A DNA stretch of 64,000 nucleotides from Prorocentrum cordatum (lineage: Eukaryota; Sar; Dinophyceae; Prorocentrales; Prorocentraceae), in the NCBI GenBank assembly GCA_963575745.1, contig CAUYUJ010003880.1, forward strand, positions 181,001 through 245,000, in the 5' to 3' direction. The notes beneath the pieces are model-generated. The model saw only the letters and a program-made list of their open reading frames with translations. It was not told the DNA's origin and ran no database searches. Both the position numbers and the translations under genes were made by a program. This document shows positions 29,770 to 41,712 of this stretch, piece by piece (within the stretch, counting starts at the first letter, position 1; each line of letters opens with the position of its first letter).

Positions 29770-32117
29770 ATGCTATATCTAGATCAACGCAGAGACGGCA
29801 GAGGGAGTCCATCAGTTACCAGATGTCCTACAACCACGGCCCCCTGATGTTTCCGAGGGTTGCCCAGGACGAGGATGGGGCACCTCTGACTGGAAGGAGG
29901 AACACACTACAGATCCAGCTCTCCTGGTTCTCCTCCTCCCCCCGCCGCCCCTCCTCCTCCCCTCCCTCCCTCCTGCCTCCCCTCCCCCCCCTCCCCCCCC
30001 CCCCCCCCCCCCCCCTCCTCCCCCTCTCGAGGAGGAATAGGGGGGGGAGGGCCAAGAGAGCTGGTTCTGCATTGTTGTCCTCCTCCAATAGACTTTGTAC
30101 GTCGCGAACCCTTTCGCGTGGATCGAGATCGCCTGTAAGGACCCATGGGGGCTAAAGGGCACCACCGCCACTTAACACAACGAAGCTGTGTTCGACTCGA
30201 GTGCGCTTCAGCCCCCTCCCCTTCTCTCCCGCCCCCCTCCCTCTCCCGCCCCCCTCTCTCCTGCCACCTACCCCCGAGCGTGAGGAGGAGGAGGAGGAGG
30301 GAGAGGGACATGATTTCTTGTTGGAGACTGACTGGTGGTGTCCGTTCGCCCCGATAGGAATCTCCAACTTCCAGGTCGTTGGTCCAATCCGTGTTCGAGG
30401 CATCTAACAAGTACATGTCCGTCGTAGTTTACGGTGACGAAGTCACTCCTGGAGACAGCCTGAAAGGCCATAACAGTAGAAAGTTGATGAGTTTCTATTG
30501 GTCGTGGGCTGAGCTGGGCGTGGGAAACTTATCCAATGAACTTCTCTGGGCTACAGTTGTAGGCGTCAGGTCCGACACCATGGACGAATTACCTGGTGGC
30601 AACGCCGAGCTGTTCAAATACGTGCTAGAATGTTTTTTTCTTTTTTTTTTGGAAGTGCAGATCTCAGACAAGGGGTTGCGATACACATCCACGGTGAAAG
30701 GCACCCGAGGCTTGTCACTGGAAAGCAGTGGATGGTTATCCAGGACGAGAGGGCGCTCAAGTTTGGGCGCGGCACGATGGGGGCATCAGGGGTCAAAATG
30801 CGCGGCCTCTGCCAGAACTGCGTGGCCCACCGTTCGAAGTAGTTGCCCGATCCCTCTGGCTTCTTGGCGCCATCAACCGAATGCGACACATCTGCTTTCA
30901 CGCCACACACCGATGCGAGCATCAGGGGCATACAACGTCGCCTCGCGGAAGTTGCGGGCGGCCCGGTAAAGGCCAGGCTGGACGAGTTGCAGACTTGGCT
31001 TGGTTTCAACTTCATACCTACTGGTGTGCTCCAGTCTGACGCTCTGGCACTCGACATGGTCACTACTTGGAGCTGGGACTGGATGCACTGCTACTGCGTC
31101 GGGGGCGTGCTGCGCAAAGAGCTCGACGCTTTGCTCGCGAGGCTGAAGGCGTTGAATCTTGGAGGCGACGTGTTGAATGCGTTTCTTTCGCGTTGGCAGT
31201 GGCCGAGGGCATATGCTGGAGCCCGCAATTTATGTAAGCATACTGACCACACGCCGAATGGTTCTGCATCGGAGTACCTTTTCCGCAGTTCCTGTCATCG
31301 GCAAGTGGTTGAGGGAGACTGTTGAACCTCATTGCCTGAAGGAGCGATCTTGCGTGCGAGAAGTTTCAAGTGCCATAGCCTTGCTCCGAGTTTTAGAACT
31401 GCTGCGCATAGTCAACACTGGTGACGTAACACCAGTGCAACTCGGCCAGGCCGTGGCAACCCACCTAGAGCTGCACAAGACAGCCTACGGCGACTCCATT
31501 TGGGTTCCGAAATTCCATTGGACGTTGCACCTGGCAGGCCAGTTGCTCAATTTTAAATGCTTGCTCTCGTGCTTTATGCACGAGAGGAAGCACCGCACCG
31601 TCAAGCGGTGGGCGAACCCACGACAGAATTTGCAGTCTTTTGACAAAGGGCTGCTCGAGGACTGCGTAGTGCAGCACTTGTACGAACTTAACAATGGGCC
31701 AATCGTTGGACGGGGCTCATCGAACCCAGGCCAGCCCCAGAGCCAATGACGATGGCCATGCATCGAGCGTTCAACATCGCCGATGGCGATATCCAGACTG
31801 CAAAGGCAGTCTCAGTCCTCAACAGGAGGGTGCAGATGGGGGATGTTTGCGCCTACGTCCTGGCTGACGGTCGGATCGGGTTCGGCCAAGTGTGGTTTCA
31901 CTGTGCTATGTTTGGCGAAACTCTTACGTGCGTGTCCGCCTGGCAAGTGTATGAGTCCTTGCCAGGGTACGTGAAATGCTTGGCTCAGGATGCGCCCGAG
32001 TTGGTCCAGTCGAGTTCGTTGTTGGAGGCTTGCATTTTCACGCCTGCTCAGATAGGCAAGGTCGTGCAAGTCTTGCTGCCTCCCAGGCTCCAGCATCGGC
32101 TGGAGTGCGACGCGTAG
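29770..32117 (+). pseudogene. Decayed transposase-like gene of a dinoflagellate multicopy family
   Basis: Segments in several frames follow the order I associate with a widespread dinoflagellate repetitive protein: an N-terminal piece, TLYVANPFAWIEIACKDPWG (~30085-30150), VVYGDEVTPGDSLKGHNSRK, a YWSWAELGVGNLS region, WMVIQDERALKFGRG, MRGLCQNC, WSWDWMHCYCVGGVL, WVPKFHWTLHLAGQLL and CFMHERKHRTVKRWANP. A C-terminal piece follows (VLADGRIGFGQVWF). The Asp/Glu-bearing blocks and the HERKH motif suggest a DNA-transposon transposase, but I cannot name the superfamily. Breaks: frame changes at the T-tract 30631-30652, near 30842, near 31275 and near 31745. C-rich inserts at 29930-30035 and 30205-30270 may be introns. 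It lies at the right end of the bracketed 20.8-32.7 kb segment. Confidence 0.6.
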
Positions 32118-32400
32118 CAAGGGAGGCGGGAGAGGGGGAGGAGGGAGAGGGGGGAGGGGGAGGAGGAGGAGGAGGAGGAGGAGGAGGAGGAGGAGGAGGA
32201 AGACGAGGACGAGGACGAGGAGGAGGAGGAGGAGGAGAAGGAGGAGGAGGAGGAGGAGGAGGAGCAGGAGGGGAAGGAGGAGGAGGAGGAGGAGGAGGAG
32301 GAGGAGGAGGAGGAAGAGGAGGAGAAGGAGGAGGAGGAGGAGGAGGAGGGAAAGGAGGAGGAGGAGGAGGAGGACAGAGGAGAAAAAGGAGGTAGGACGG
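32118..32400 (+). repeat. (GGA)n microsatellite
   Basis: Near-continuous GGA with GAC and GAA interruptions. It starts directly after the transposase-like stop. Confidence 0.95.
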
Positions 32401-32550
32401 AAAGGGGGGACGGGAAGGGAGGGTGACTTTTCGTCTGCGAGGGCAGGCAGTTCGCTGCTGGTGCACGACTGCGAGGCTCGAAAGTCTGAGCCTTGAAGCC
32501 AAAAAAAACTCCACTGGCACTACGAAAACGCACCAGACCCACGACCGGTC

Positions 32551-32728
32551 ACCTGGTTAGCTTTGGGCCCCTAACCTAGTTAGCCGAACCCCCTAACCTA
32601 TGTAGCCGAAGCCCCCGCCCAGCCCCTAACCTAGTTAGCCGAACCGCCTAACCTAGTTAGCCTAAGCCCCCTAACCAAGATACGCTAACCAAGTTACGCC
32701 GCTTAAGCTCAAGCAAGTTATAACCATT
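32551..32728 (-). repeat. Right CTAACCTAGTTAGCC/GTTATAAC array, inverted partner of 20791-21090
   Basis: CCCTAACCTAGTTAGCCGAA-type units at about 32570, 32625 and 32648, a variant at 32591, CTAACCAAGATACG at 32671, and GTTATAAC at 32717-32724. Read on the minus strand the order is GTTATAAC then GGCTAACTAGGTTAG, as at the left end. Confidence 0.55.
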
Positions 32729-32999
32729 CACAACTGAGCCAAGTGCAAAACAACCACAGCGGCCACCTCAGAAGGCCGCAGACGCGCGAGTAAGACGGCT
32801 CAAGAGGCCACGAAGACGTCCCAGGAGGGCCCCGGCGCCCCAGGAGGGCCCCGGCGGGAGGCCAAACTGTCTTCGCTCAGGGCGCGGGTCTCTCTTCATA
32901 CACTGCGCGCCGAGGGGCAATGCGGAAAGATGAATGCTGCGGAGCACGCGTGCACGGGTGCAGTGGACTCAGTGGCGATCCGGAGAATCAGGCTGGAGA

Positions 33000-33875
33000 G
33001 GTCCAATTCGGAAGTCGAATTCGGAAGTCGGAAATCTGAATTCGGATATCCGTGTTCCGGTTCCGGGTTCCAGGTTCCGGATTGGACCTCCGAGTTCGGA
33101 TATCCGGATTCCAGGTTCCGGATTCCAGTCCGGATTGGACCTCCGAATTCGGATATCCAGAATCGGGGTTCCGGGTTCCGAGTTCGCGGTTTCGGATTGG
33201 ACCTCCGACGGCGGATATCCGGTTTCCGGGTTTCCAGTTTCCAGGTTTCGGATTGGACCTCCGAGTTCGGATAGTTATCCGGATTCGGAGTTCTGGGTTC
33301 CAGGTTCCGGATTGGACTTCCGAGATCGGATATCCGGATTCCGGGTTCCGGGTTCCGGGTTCCAGGCTCCGGATTGGACCTCCGAGTTCGGATGTGCGGA
33401 TTCGTGGTTTTGGGTTCCGGATTCCAGGTTTTGGGTTGGGCTTCCGAATTCGGATAATATCCGGATTCCAGTTTCCGGGTTTGGGGTTCCAGGTTCCGGA
33501 TTGGACCTCCCAATTCGGATATGCGGATTCGTGGTTCCGGGTTCCGGATTCCCGGTTTTGGGTCGGGCTTCCGAATTCGGATCTCCAGAATCCGGGTCCA
33601 GGTTTAGGTTTTGGGTTCCAGGTTATGGGTTGGTCCTCCGAATTCGGATATGCGTATTCGGGGTTCCGGGTTCTGGATTCTGGGTTCCGGATTGGACCTC
33701 CGGATTCGGATATCAGGATTCGGGTTTCCGGGTTTTGGATTCGAGGTTCCAGATTAGACCTCCGAGTTCGGATATTCGGATCCCACGTTCCGGGTTCCGG
33801 GTCCAGGTTTCGGATTGGACCCCCGAGTTCGGATATGCGGATGCGTGGTTCCGGGTTCTGGGTTCCAGGTTCTCA
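33000..33875 (+). repeat. ~62-bp minisatellite, about 13 copies
   Basis: Each unit contains GATTGGACCTCCGA(G/A)TTCGG, then ATATCCGGATTCC and GGGTTCCGGGTTCC-type runs. Starts are near 33078, 33134, 33195, 33250, 33311, 33373, 33435, 33498, 33560, 33628, 33688, 33750 and 33812. The long open frames on both strands are by-products. Confidence 0.95.
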
Positions 33876-33879
33876 GACA

Positions 33880-34530
33880 TGGAGGCATCCTCGAAAAATG
33901 ATTGTTCGCAACATCTTCTCAGTTTTGAGTGCCAAGGACAAGTCAGTAGGACCCCAACACGGCTCAAGATGCACCGAAGTTTGCCCAATACTTGTTCAAA
34001 GCAGCTGTCTAAGACGGCTCAGTATAGCTCTTCCTTTTTCCCGGAAAGGGCTCGAGCCCAGGGTTCTCTTTTAGTTGGTTTATTCCCCCCGGAAGAGGGC
34101 CGGCAGATTTCCGCTGGATAAAGAAACGAGGTAAAGTCCAATTCGGCGTGAAAAAATGCGTTTCGCGCGTGCCCGCTCGAGGAAAGTCGACCCCCCACCT
34201 CGGATCCTTGATTAATAACGGGGTCCGCCCAAATAATCCAAGAGACTCCCAAGAAGCCCCAAGAGGCCACAAAGGGGTTCCAAGAGGCCGACAAAACGGG
34301 CCCCGAGAGGCTTCGAAACTGCTTCCAAGAGGCAGGATGGGCCGAAGGCCCCTAGATAATTTGAGCGGCCGGGGGGAGGCCCCGGAAGGACCAGGCGGGG
34401 GTCCATCGGATGACGATATTTGTAACATCACCTGATTGCACCATTTTCCTGCTCTTCTTCTTCCCCTCGTTGTGTGCTCCTCCTCGTCCTCTTTGGTCTT
34501 TCACAGGTTTCCCGCCCAGTTTTTTAAAGG
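33880..34530. other. No gene seen; one CCAAGAGG-type patch
   Basis: 34240-34340 carries the CCAAGAGG-type repeat. The remainder shows no recognisable coding sequence. Confidence 0.5.
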
Positions 34531-35016
34531 TACGCGGTAATCGGTGGCCGACGACGATGACGGAACGCCCCAACATGGGCGACGACGACGACGGAACGCC
34601 CCAAGCAGGCCCCCCAAGACATTCCCACAATTCATGTGCCCCACAGTCCTTGCGGGGACATGATTCATCGGGCTCCCAACATGGCTCCTCAATAGGCGAC
34701 GCCGACGACGACGACGGACCGGCCCAAGCAGCTCCAAAAGACATTGCCAGCAAGTCCTTGTGGGAACATGATGCATCAGGCCCCAGGCATGGCCAACGCC
34801 AATGCAGCCCTCCAAGATTGGAGTACGCCCCAAAATCATGTTCCTAGAAGGCCTTCCAGGAACATGATTCATCAGGCCCCAAACATGTCTCCCAAGAGGC
34901 TATGATGAAGACGGAGCGCCCCATGCAGTCCTCCAAGGCACTTCCAACATTCATTTTGCCAACAAGCCTTCCGGGGACATCATTCCTTGCGCCTTCGAAA
35001 GGCCTCCACAAGAGGC

Positions 35017-35054
<38 letters not shown>

Positions 35055-35170
35055 AACGGCGCAAGCAGCCTCCAAGACATTCCCACCATTCTGGTTCCGG
35101 AAAGGGCCTCTGGGACATTCATGAGGCCCTCCCCACGGGCGACGACGACGACGGAACGTTTTTGGCCGTT
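34530..35170 (+). repeat. GACGACGAC-containing degenerate tandem repeat
   Basis: Repeated modules of (GAC)n + GGAACG(C/G)CCCAAGCAG and ACATGATTCATC(A/G)GGC recur near 34545, 34580, 34695, 34770, 34865, 35015 and 35135. Confidence 0.7.
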
Positions 35171-35809
35171 CTTAGGCTTCACAATCTCATTGGTCTTCTG
35201 GAGCGAACTCACAGCTCAGGATAATAAAGCCGGATAGAGCTGATCCCGGGGAAGAGGTTCACAAATCCAGGGCCGCCTTTGGGAAAAAGTCGCGACGTCG
35301 GGGGTGGCGGGGGGAGGGTAGGGAAATCGGCGGAGGTGATTCAGTATCGGCTAACCGACCCCAACCCCCATTGAGCCTCCTACCAACCTACCCTTCCCCC
35401 CGCCGCCGAGGTAAAGATCTTCAGGCTTCCGCCACATCCGCCGACCCCTTGGATTTTCCCCGGGATCGTTCACCACAGCTTCCTTGCAAACCGTGGGAAA
35501 ATGAGGTTGTTCAGGGCCCGTCGCAGCGAGAAGGGGAGCCGACATGGGTCGCAAACTGGCCCAGAGGGCTTCCAGACGGCCCAAGCGAACCCCAAGACGG
35601 CACAGGGAGGTTTTTTGGGTTGTGTTTGGGGCCTTGCACGGGTGCCGGAGCCAGGGAAGTATGTTACACCCCGGAGACATCTTACGGTTGTCGGCGGTTT
35701 CCAAGCGGGATGTCCCGCTAACTGTTAATGTTCGGAGATGTTTGGGCTGACCTTGTCGATGGCAATGACGTCGTTGATGATCACGACACTGATGACGATG
35801 ATCGGCTCC

Positions 35810-36185
35810 CTCTCCTCCTCTCCTCCTCCCCCTGCTCCTCCCTCCTGCTCCTCTTTCTGCCTCTCCTCCTCTTCCTTCTCCTGCCCTTCCTCCTCCTCCT
35901 CCTCGTCCACGTCCTTCTTCCCTTCCCTTCCCCGCCTTCTTCTCCTCCTCCTTCTTGTCCTTCTCCTGCTGTTCCTCCTCCCGCCCTTCGTCCCTCTCCT
36001 CCTCCTCCTCCTCCTCCTCCTCCTCCTCCTCCTCCTCCTCCTCCTCCTCCTCCTCCCCCGCCTTCTCCTCCTCCTTATCCCCCTTCCCTTCCCGGCCTTC
36101 TCCTCCTCTTCCTCCCCCTCCTTGTCCTCTTCCTCCTCCTCCTTCTCCTCCTCCTGCTCCTCCTCCCCCCCCCTCCTTCTCCTGT
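35810..36185 (+). repeat. (CCT)n-rich tract
   Basis: About 370 bp of CCT/CTT triplets. The long Ser/Leu/Pro and Glu/Arg/Gly frames across it on both strands are repeat-derived. Confidence 0.95.
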
Positions 36186-38290
36186 CGCGGGGCCCTCGTG
36201 GAGGCTTCTTGGACCGTCTTGGTGCGGTCTTGGGGGGCTCTCGGGCCGCCCGGGAGCGCCCCAGAAGGCGCACGTACGAAAAATACACGTTTTACGAAGA
36301 GAACGGGCGATTTTATACAGCGAGAGGCCCTCCAGGGGCGCATAGTGAAAGCCTCGTGGGGCGTCTTGGGGGGCCTCTGCAGCCGTCGGGCGGCCGTCGT
36401 CAGCGTTTTGGATCGCTCTTGGACCGTCGAGGACCATGTGGAGCTCTCGTCGAGGCCGCTCGGACCGCTCCTGGAGCGCTCTCGGGGCCGTTTTCGGAGC
36501 CCTTTTGGGCCGTCTTGGACGTGTGTTTGCGCGTCTTGGGGCCCTCGAGAGCTCTGTGGGAACCCTCTCGGGGGCGTCTTGGGCCGTCTGGGAGCGGGTT
36601 TGGGTGGCTCTGGGGCCGTCCAGGAGCGGGGGACACCCCAAAAGGCGCACGTGTGAAACAATATACGTTTGACGAAGGAAACGGAGGATTTTTTGCGTCT
36701 AGAGGCCCTCTGTGGGCGCATCGTGGATGCTTCTTGGGGCGTCTTGGGGGCTTCTTCAGCCGTTTGGAGGCCGTCGTCAGCGTTTTTGATCGCCCTTGGA
36801 CGGTCGAGGACCATTTGGAGCTCTCTTCGAGGCCACTCGGACCGCTCCTGGAGCGCTCTCGGAGCCGTTTTCGGAGCCCTTTTTGGGCCGTCTTGGACGT
36901 GTGTTGGCGCGTCTTGGGGCCCTCGAGGGCTATGTACGGACCCTCTTGGAGGCGTCTTGGACCGTCTGGGAGCGGGTTTGGGGGGCTCTGGGGCCGTGCA
37001 GGAGCGGGGGTCACCCTCAAAGGCGCACGTGTGAAACAATATACGTTTTACGAAGGAAACAAACGATTTTTTGCGTCTAGAGGGCCTCTTGGGGGGAATC
37101 TTGGATGCCTGTGGGGGCGTCTGGGGAGGCCTCGTGAGCCGTCGGGAGGTCGTCGTCGATGTTTCTGATCGCTCTTGGACCGTCTGGGACCATGTGGAGC
37201 TTCGGGGAGGCAACTCGGAGCGCTCCTGGAACGCTCTTGGGGCCGTTTTCGGAGCCCTCTTGGGCCGTCTTGGACGCCTGTTGGCCCATCTTGGGCCCTC
37301 TAGGGGTCTGTGGGGGACCCTCTGCGAGGCTTCTGGGGCCGTCTGGGAGCGGGTTTGGGAGCCTCTTGGGCCGACGGGGAACATCGGAAAGATCCAAAGC
37401 TGAATTTTTTAAAATCAGCATTTCACAATGGGAATGGCCCAATTTTGGCGTCTAGGGACCCTTGTGGAACGCATCTCGGAGGCCCTCGGGGGAGCTCGTG
37501 GGGACCTCTCCTGCCGTCGAGGACGCCTCGTGGCCCGTCTTCGGCAAACTTGGACGTCTTGGAGCGCTCGTGGGGCGTCCCAAATCCATTTCGAAGCCAC
37601 CAGACGCGTCCCTACACGAATTTCACGTGTTTTTTTTTTTCCACGTTTTTCGTCACCCCCAAAAGCGCACGTGTGAACAAATTTACGTTTTACGAAGGAA
37701 ACAAACGATTTTTTGCGTCTAGAGGGCCTCTTGGGGGGAATCTTGGATGCCTGTGGGGGCGTCTGGGGAGGCCTCGTGAGCCGTCGGGAGGTCGTCGTCG
37801 ATGTTTCTGATCGCTCTTGGACCGTCTGGGACCATGTGGAGCTTCGGGGAAGCAACTCGGAGCGCTCCTGGAACGCTTTTGGGGCCGTTTTCGGAGCCCT
37901 CTTGGGCCGTCTTGGACGCCTGTTGGCCCATCTTGGGCCCTCTAGGGGTCTGTGGGGGACCCTCTGCGAGGCTTCTGGGGCCGTCTGGGAGCGGGTTTGG
38001 GAGCCTCTTGGGCCGTCGGGGAGCATCGGAAAGATCCAAAGCTGAATTTTTTAAAATGTACATTTCACGAAGGGAATGGCCCAATTTTGGCGTCTAGGGA
38101 CCCTTGTGGAACGCATCTCGGAGGCCCTCGGGGGAGCTCGTGGGGACCTCTTCTGCCGTCGAGGACGCCTCGTGGCCCGTCTTCGGGCAAACTTGGACGT
38201 CTTGGAGCGCTCGTGGGGCGTCCCAAACCCATTTCGAGGCCACCAGACGCGTCCCTACACGAATTTCACGTGTTTTTCCACGTTTTTCGG
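36186..38290 (-). repeat. Tandem array of GGGGCCTCTTGG-type units with A-rich cores; recent ~640-bp duplication
   Basis: Cores of the type CGCACGTGTGAAACAATATA then CGTTTTACGAAGGAAAC recur near 36275, 36645, 37025 and 37667. 37022-37662 and 37664-38290 are near-identical, differing by a few bases and small indels. A 677-aa minus-strand frame spanning the array is not accepted as a gene. Confidence 0.9.
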
Positions 38291-38599
38291 GAGCGGATGA
38301 GACCTCCGGGGGGTTCCGGCCCGTCCGGCCGGACCCCCCCCCCCCCTCCAAATGGACCGGACCGGGCTCCCGGGGGAGGGGTTTGGGGAGGGGGAACATC
38401 TCACACGCCGATGAACCCCAAAGGGTCGGCGGATTTACCCCCTGAAACCCGAGGGAGACGGCATACATTCCACCGTGTGGGGGGGGGGGTAGATCGCTCA
38501 GTGGGACGAGGGCCACGCCAGTGGGGATGATGGTCGGTCAAACGATATCCAGTTTTGAGGTCAGCTGCGCGCAGTTGATCTTAGCGGCCCGACGGGCGG

Positions 38600-39060
38600 C
38601 TGAGAAAGTTTCCCGGTCACACCAGGGCTCTGAGAGAAGCCCAACGGGGCCTCGAGAGTAGACCAGAGGGGTCCCAAGAGGACCCCAGGAGGGCCCCCCA
38701 AAGGCCACCAGGCTGGCACCCAAGAGGGGCTCGTGGGTGCCATTGTCGGGGTGCCATGTTCGGGTCCGCTTGGAGTGTTGTTGGGTCCCTCCCGGGCTAC
38801 TCTTGGGCTTCTTCTGGACACGGATGGGGTCTTTGAGAGGGCTGCAAGACGCCTCGAAGATGGTTCCAAGAGGGCCAACAAGCTGCTCTTGGGCTTCTTT
38901 GGGGCTCCTCAGAAGATTCCGAAAGGCAGAGAAGTCCAAGAGCGCCTCAAGAGCGCCTTCTGACAGTGGCACCCACAGGGCCCTCTTGGGTGCCACTGCT
39001 GGGGTGCTCTCTGGTAGCTTTCTTGGAGCCCTCCCGAGACGTCTGGGAGTCCAGCACGAT
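38600..39060. repeat. CCAAGAGG-type block
   Basis: Mixed-orientation units (GTCCCAAGAGGACCCC, GGGCCCTCTTGGG). Confidence 0.7.
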
Positions 39061-39181
39061 CGTGACGTTACCTGTGGGTGGGGGCGGCCGAGGCCGGTAA
39101 CGGCCGCTCCCGCGAAGCATGACAATTAGCCTGACGAATGACCCAACCGTATGCATTTGTGAGTACCGCAATTGTGAATCT

Positions 39182-39640
39182 CGCATTCGGTGGTGTTGCC
39201 TATGGGGCCACGAAGCGGGTGAGAGGTGTGCCGAAATGGGGCGGCGGTGTGCTGCAACATTTCCCACTGTGGGCTTAGGTGGAGCTCACTATGGGACCAC
39301 GAAAAGTGTGAGGGCTGTGCCGAAGTTGGGCGGCGGTGCCATGCGAACTTTCTCACTGTGGCCTCAGGTGGATCGCGCATCGTGTGAGGGGTGTGCCGAA
39401 ATGTGGTGGCGGTGCCATACGATCTTTTCCATTGTTGCCTCCGATGGAGCTCCCGATGGGGCCACAAAACGTCTGAGGGGTGTGCCGACATGGTAGACTG
39501 ATGCGGGGGGCAGAGGCAAGGAGGGGGAGGAGGAGGGAGGAGGGGGAGGAAGGCGGGAGGAGGTGAGAGGACGCGCGGCGCTGTTTCTTCATGACGAGGA
39601 CCCAACACCACAGGGTGGTTGGGAAAAAAGGCTCTGGTAT
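39182..39640 (+). repeat. Second copy of the repeat at 1-575
   Basis: Same units (CTATGGGGCCACGAAGCG, GTGTGCCGAAATGG), the same G-rich spacer and the same tail GGACCCAACACCACAGG, but more diverged and with fewer units. Confidence 0.8.
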
Positions 39641-39716
39641 GGGTCGCCGCACGGTTTTGGGACTCGGGTCGTTTTCCGAGGACGTCTCGAGCGGCCTGAG
39701 CCTCAGGGTCCCAAGA

Positions 39717-39788
39717 CCGTGCGGTGACGGACCGCGCGGTGAGGTCGCCGGGGTTTCCGAGGTCACCACGCGGTCCGTCACCACACGG
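39717..39788. other. Large inverted repeat: 30-nt arms, 12-nt loop
   Basis: 39717-39746 and the reverse complement of 39759-39788 agree at 26 of 30 positions (core GGTGACGGACCGCG). No flanking gene. Confidence 0.75.
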
Positions 39789-39839
39789 CGCTGGGCGCTG
39801 GGCCTCCCAATTCTCGGCCCCTTCTTCTCGGCAGTTCAT

Positions 39840-40620
39840 TTATTGGCTTCTCCTCCTCCTCTTTCTCCTCCTCCTCCTCCTCCTTCTCCTCCTCCTCCTC
39901 CTCCTCCTCCCGCCGGCGGTTCATCTATTGGGGCCCGAGGTTTGGGGCCCTACGGATGGGATGGGATCCCAGGTCGACTGCCGCTCTGGGTCGGGACTCT
40001 TTTGGCGCTCCTCGCTCCCCGTCCCCTTTCCTTTCCTCCCTTCCTTTGGAGTCGGCTGGGGGTCTGGGGTGGCCTAGCATTGTTCCTGGCGAGCAGGAAG
40101 GGGGGAATCGAGGTTCAAGGTCCTGGGTTCGAGACGGTTTTTGCCTTCTCCGGCTTCTGGGAGCCGTTTTCGGGTCCCGAGACCGTCAAACACAGATCCG
40201 GGATGACAATTTGCACCAGATGGACCCGGGGAGGAGTCTGGGAACAGTTTTTGTGCGGATTTGCCCTTACCCCTTCTTGACACATTCTCTGGGGGTCCAT
40301 CAAGTTCAGACCTCCTGGCGGTCTCCAACCCTTCCCTTCCTTTGCTCTTCTCCTTCTCCCCTTCGCTTGAATCTGCAAGGGTTCAAAACGATTTCACTAG
40401 GCCTTGCGGCGGTGCCTGACTGACCTACAGAGGCCTCCGTCGGAAATTCAAGTTCACCAGGTCCGTCTTGCGGACATTGAACGCTTGGTGCCATGAGGCC
40501 CCGCCAGTGAGAGGAGGGGGCTGGGGCGAGGGTGGGGGCATCTGTTCACTGGCCTCTGCATTCAGCCTTATGGCGTGTAGTCTCTTGACAGGGGACCCTG
40601 GATCACCACTTGTTGTCATG
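39840..40620. other. No gene recognised; (CCT)n at 39845-39910
   Basis: GC-rich unique sequence with a CCT tract. Open frames lack recognisable motifs. Confidence 0.5.
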
Positions 40621-40929
40621 CGACAGTGGTGCTAGGCCCCCCCGTCACTAGACTTTTTAGTTTTTGGAGCCTGCGCGCGACCCGTAACCCAGCGGTGGAT
40701 GTCCGCCAGGCCCCGACAATGCCGTCTGGCACTCGAATCATCTTTGATTTGGTTGAGCCAGTTCGAGCTCCAGCAACCTTGAAGCTGGGATGCCTCCGGC
40801 GTGAATGCGACGTGGTGTGATAGGGAATCGCACGAAAGCGCAACCATGCGCGAACATCACGTAGCACGTACCGCAGGATCAATTGCACACGTCATTTGCA
40901 AGTTTTGTGTTGTTCGGTAGCCTGCGTGG

Positions 40930-41030
40930 CATCTATATAGATGTGTATATATACACATGTATATTCGCATATACATATGTGCATATGTACACACACATAT
41001 ATCTATATATATATATATATATATATTTAT
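40930..41030 (+). repeat. AT/ATATGTG-rich microsatellite
   Basis: TATATA and CATATG units, then (AT)n near 41002-41026. Confidence 0.9.
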
Positions 41031-41043
41031 AAATACATACTGA

Positions 41044-41078
41044 GCAGGGGGTCCTGGGGCCCCCAAAGTGCACTGATT
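41044..41078 (+). repeat. Dispersed 35-bp motif identical to 42654-42688
   Basis: CAGGGGGTCCTGGGGCCCCC followed by AAAGTGCACTGATT occurs exactly at both sites, 1.6 kb apart. It is partly palindromic. Confidence 0.85.
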
Positions 41079-41253
41079 GTAGTGGCCTTCGGCCAGTGCC
41101 GCCGATCCGGGTCGCTCGGGGTTATTCTCCAGACGCAGAAATTATGGGCGCACACTCAAACGCACACACACAGTCACACCACTTAACCTGCGCCGCAGAC
41201 ATGCGCACACAGCATCACCCACACACACATACTAGTTGGGAAACGCTCCTGTA

Positions 41254-41300
41254 GTACTAGTAGTAGTATTAGTAGTAGTAGTAGTAGTAGTAGTAGTAGC

Positions 41301-41338
<38 letters not shown>

Positions 41339-41385
41339 TAGTAGTAGTAGTAGTGGTTGTGGTAGTAGTGGTAGTAGTAGTAGAG
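41254..41385 (+). repeat. (AGT)n microsatellite
   Basis: AGT units with a few GGT and AGC variants. Confidence 0.95.
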
Positions 41386-41454
41386 GCCTCGTTCCGCGGC
41401 TTCTCTCGACTTCCCGCGGTCTCTCTCAAGTTTCGAGCACGCGGTGAGTTTCAC

Positions 41455-41712
41455 GATATATGTGTGTGTATGTACGCGTGCATGCATGTATGCATGCATT
41501 GATCATGTGTGCCTGTGTGTAGGTACGTATGTATGTATGTATGCTTGTGCGCGTATGTATGTATTTAGTTTGTATGTATGTTTGTATGTGTGTATGATAA
41601 TATGTGTGTATGTGTGTGAATGTAAGTATGTATGTCTGGAAGATTGTTTTTCTATGTATGCAAATGTGTTTAAATGTAGGTATGTATGCATGTGTGTATG
41701 GATGTGCGTTTG
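41455..41712 (+). repeat. (TATG)n/(TGTA)n microsatellite
   Basis: Degenerate tetranucleotide array, TATGTATG with variants. Confidence 0.9.

Noticed and set aside
33000-33875. Long Phe/Gly/Ser/Pro frames on both strands
   Set aside because: Produced by the 62-bp minisatellite, whose TTCCGGG core is nearly symmetric on the two strands.
35351-37384. 677-aa minus-strand open frame
   Set aside because: It spans CCAAGAGG-type repeats and a (CCT)n tract; composition is Pro/Arg/Glu/Ser-rich and follows the repeat units.
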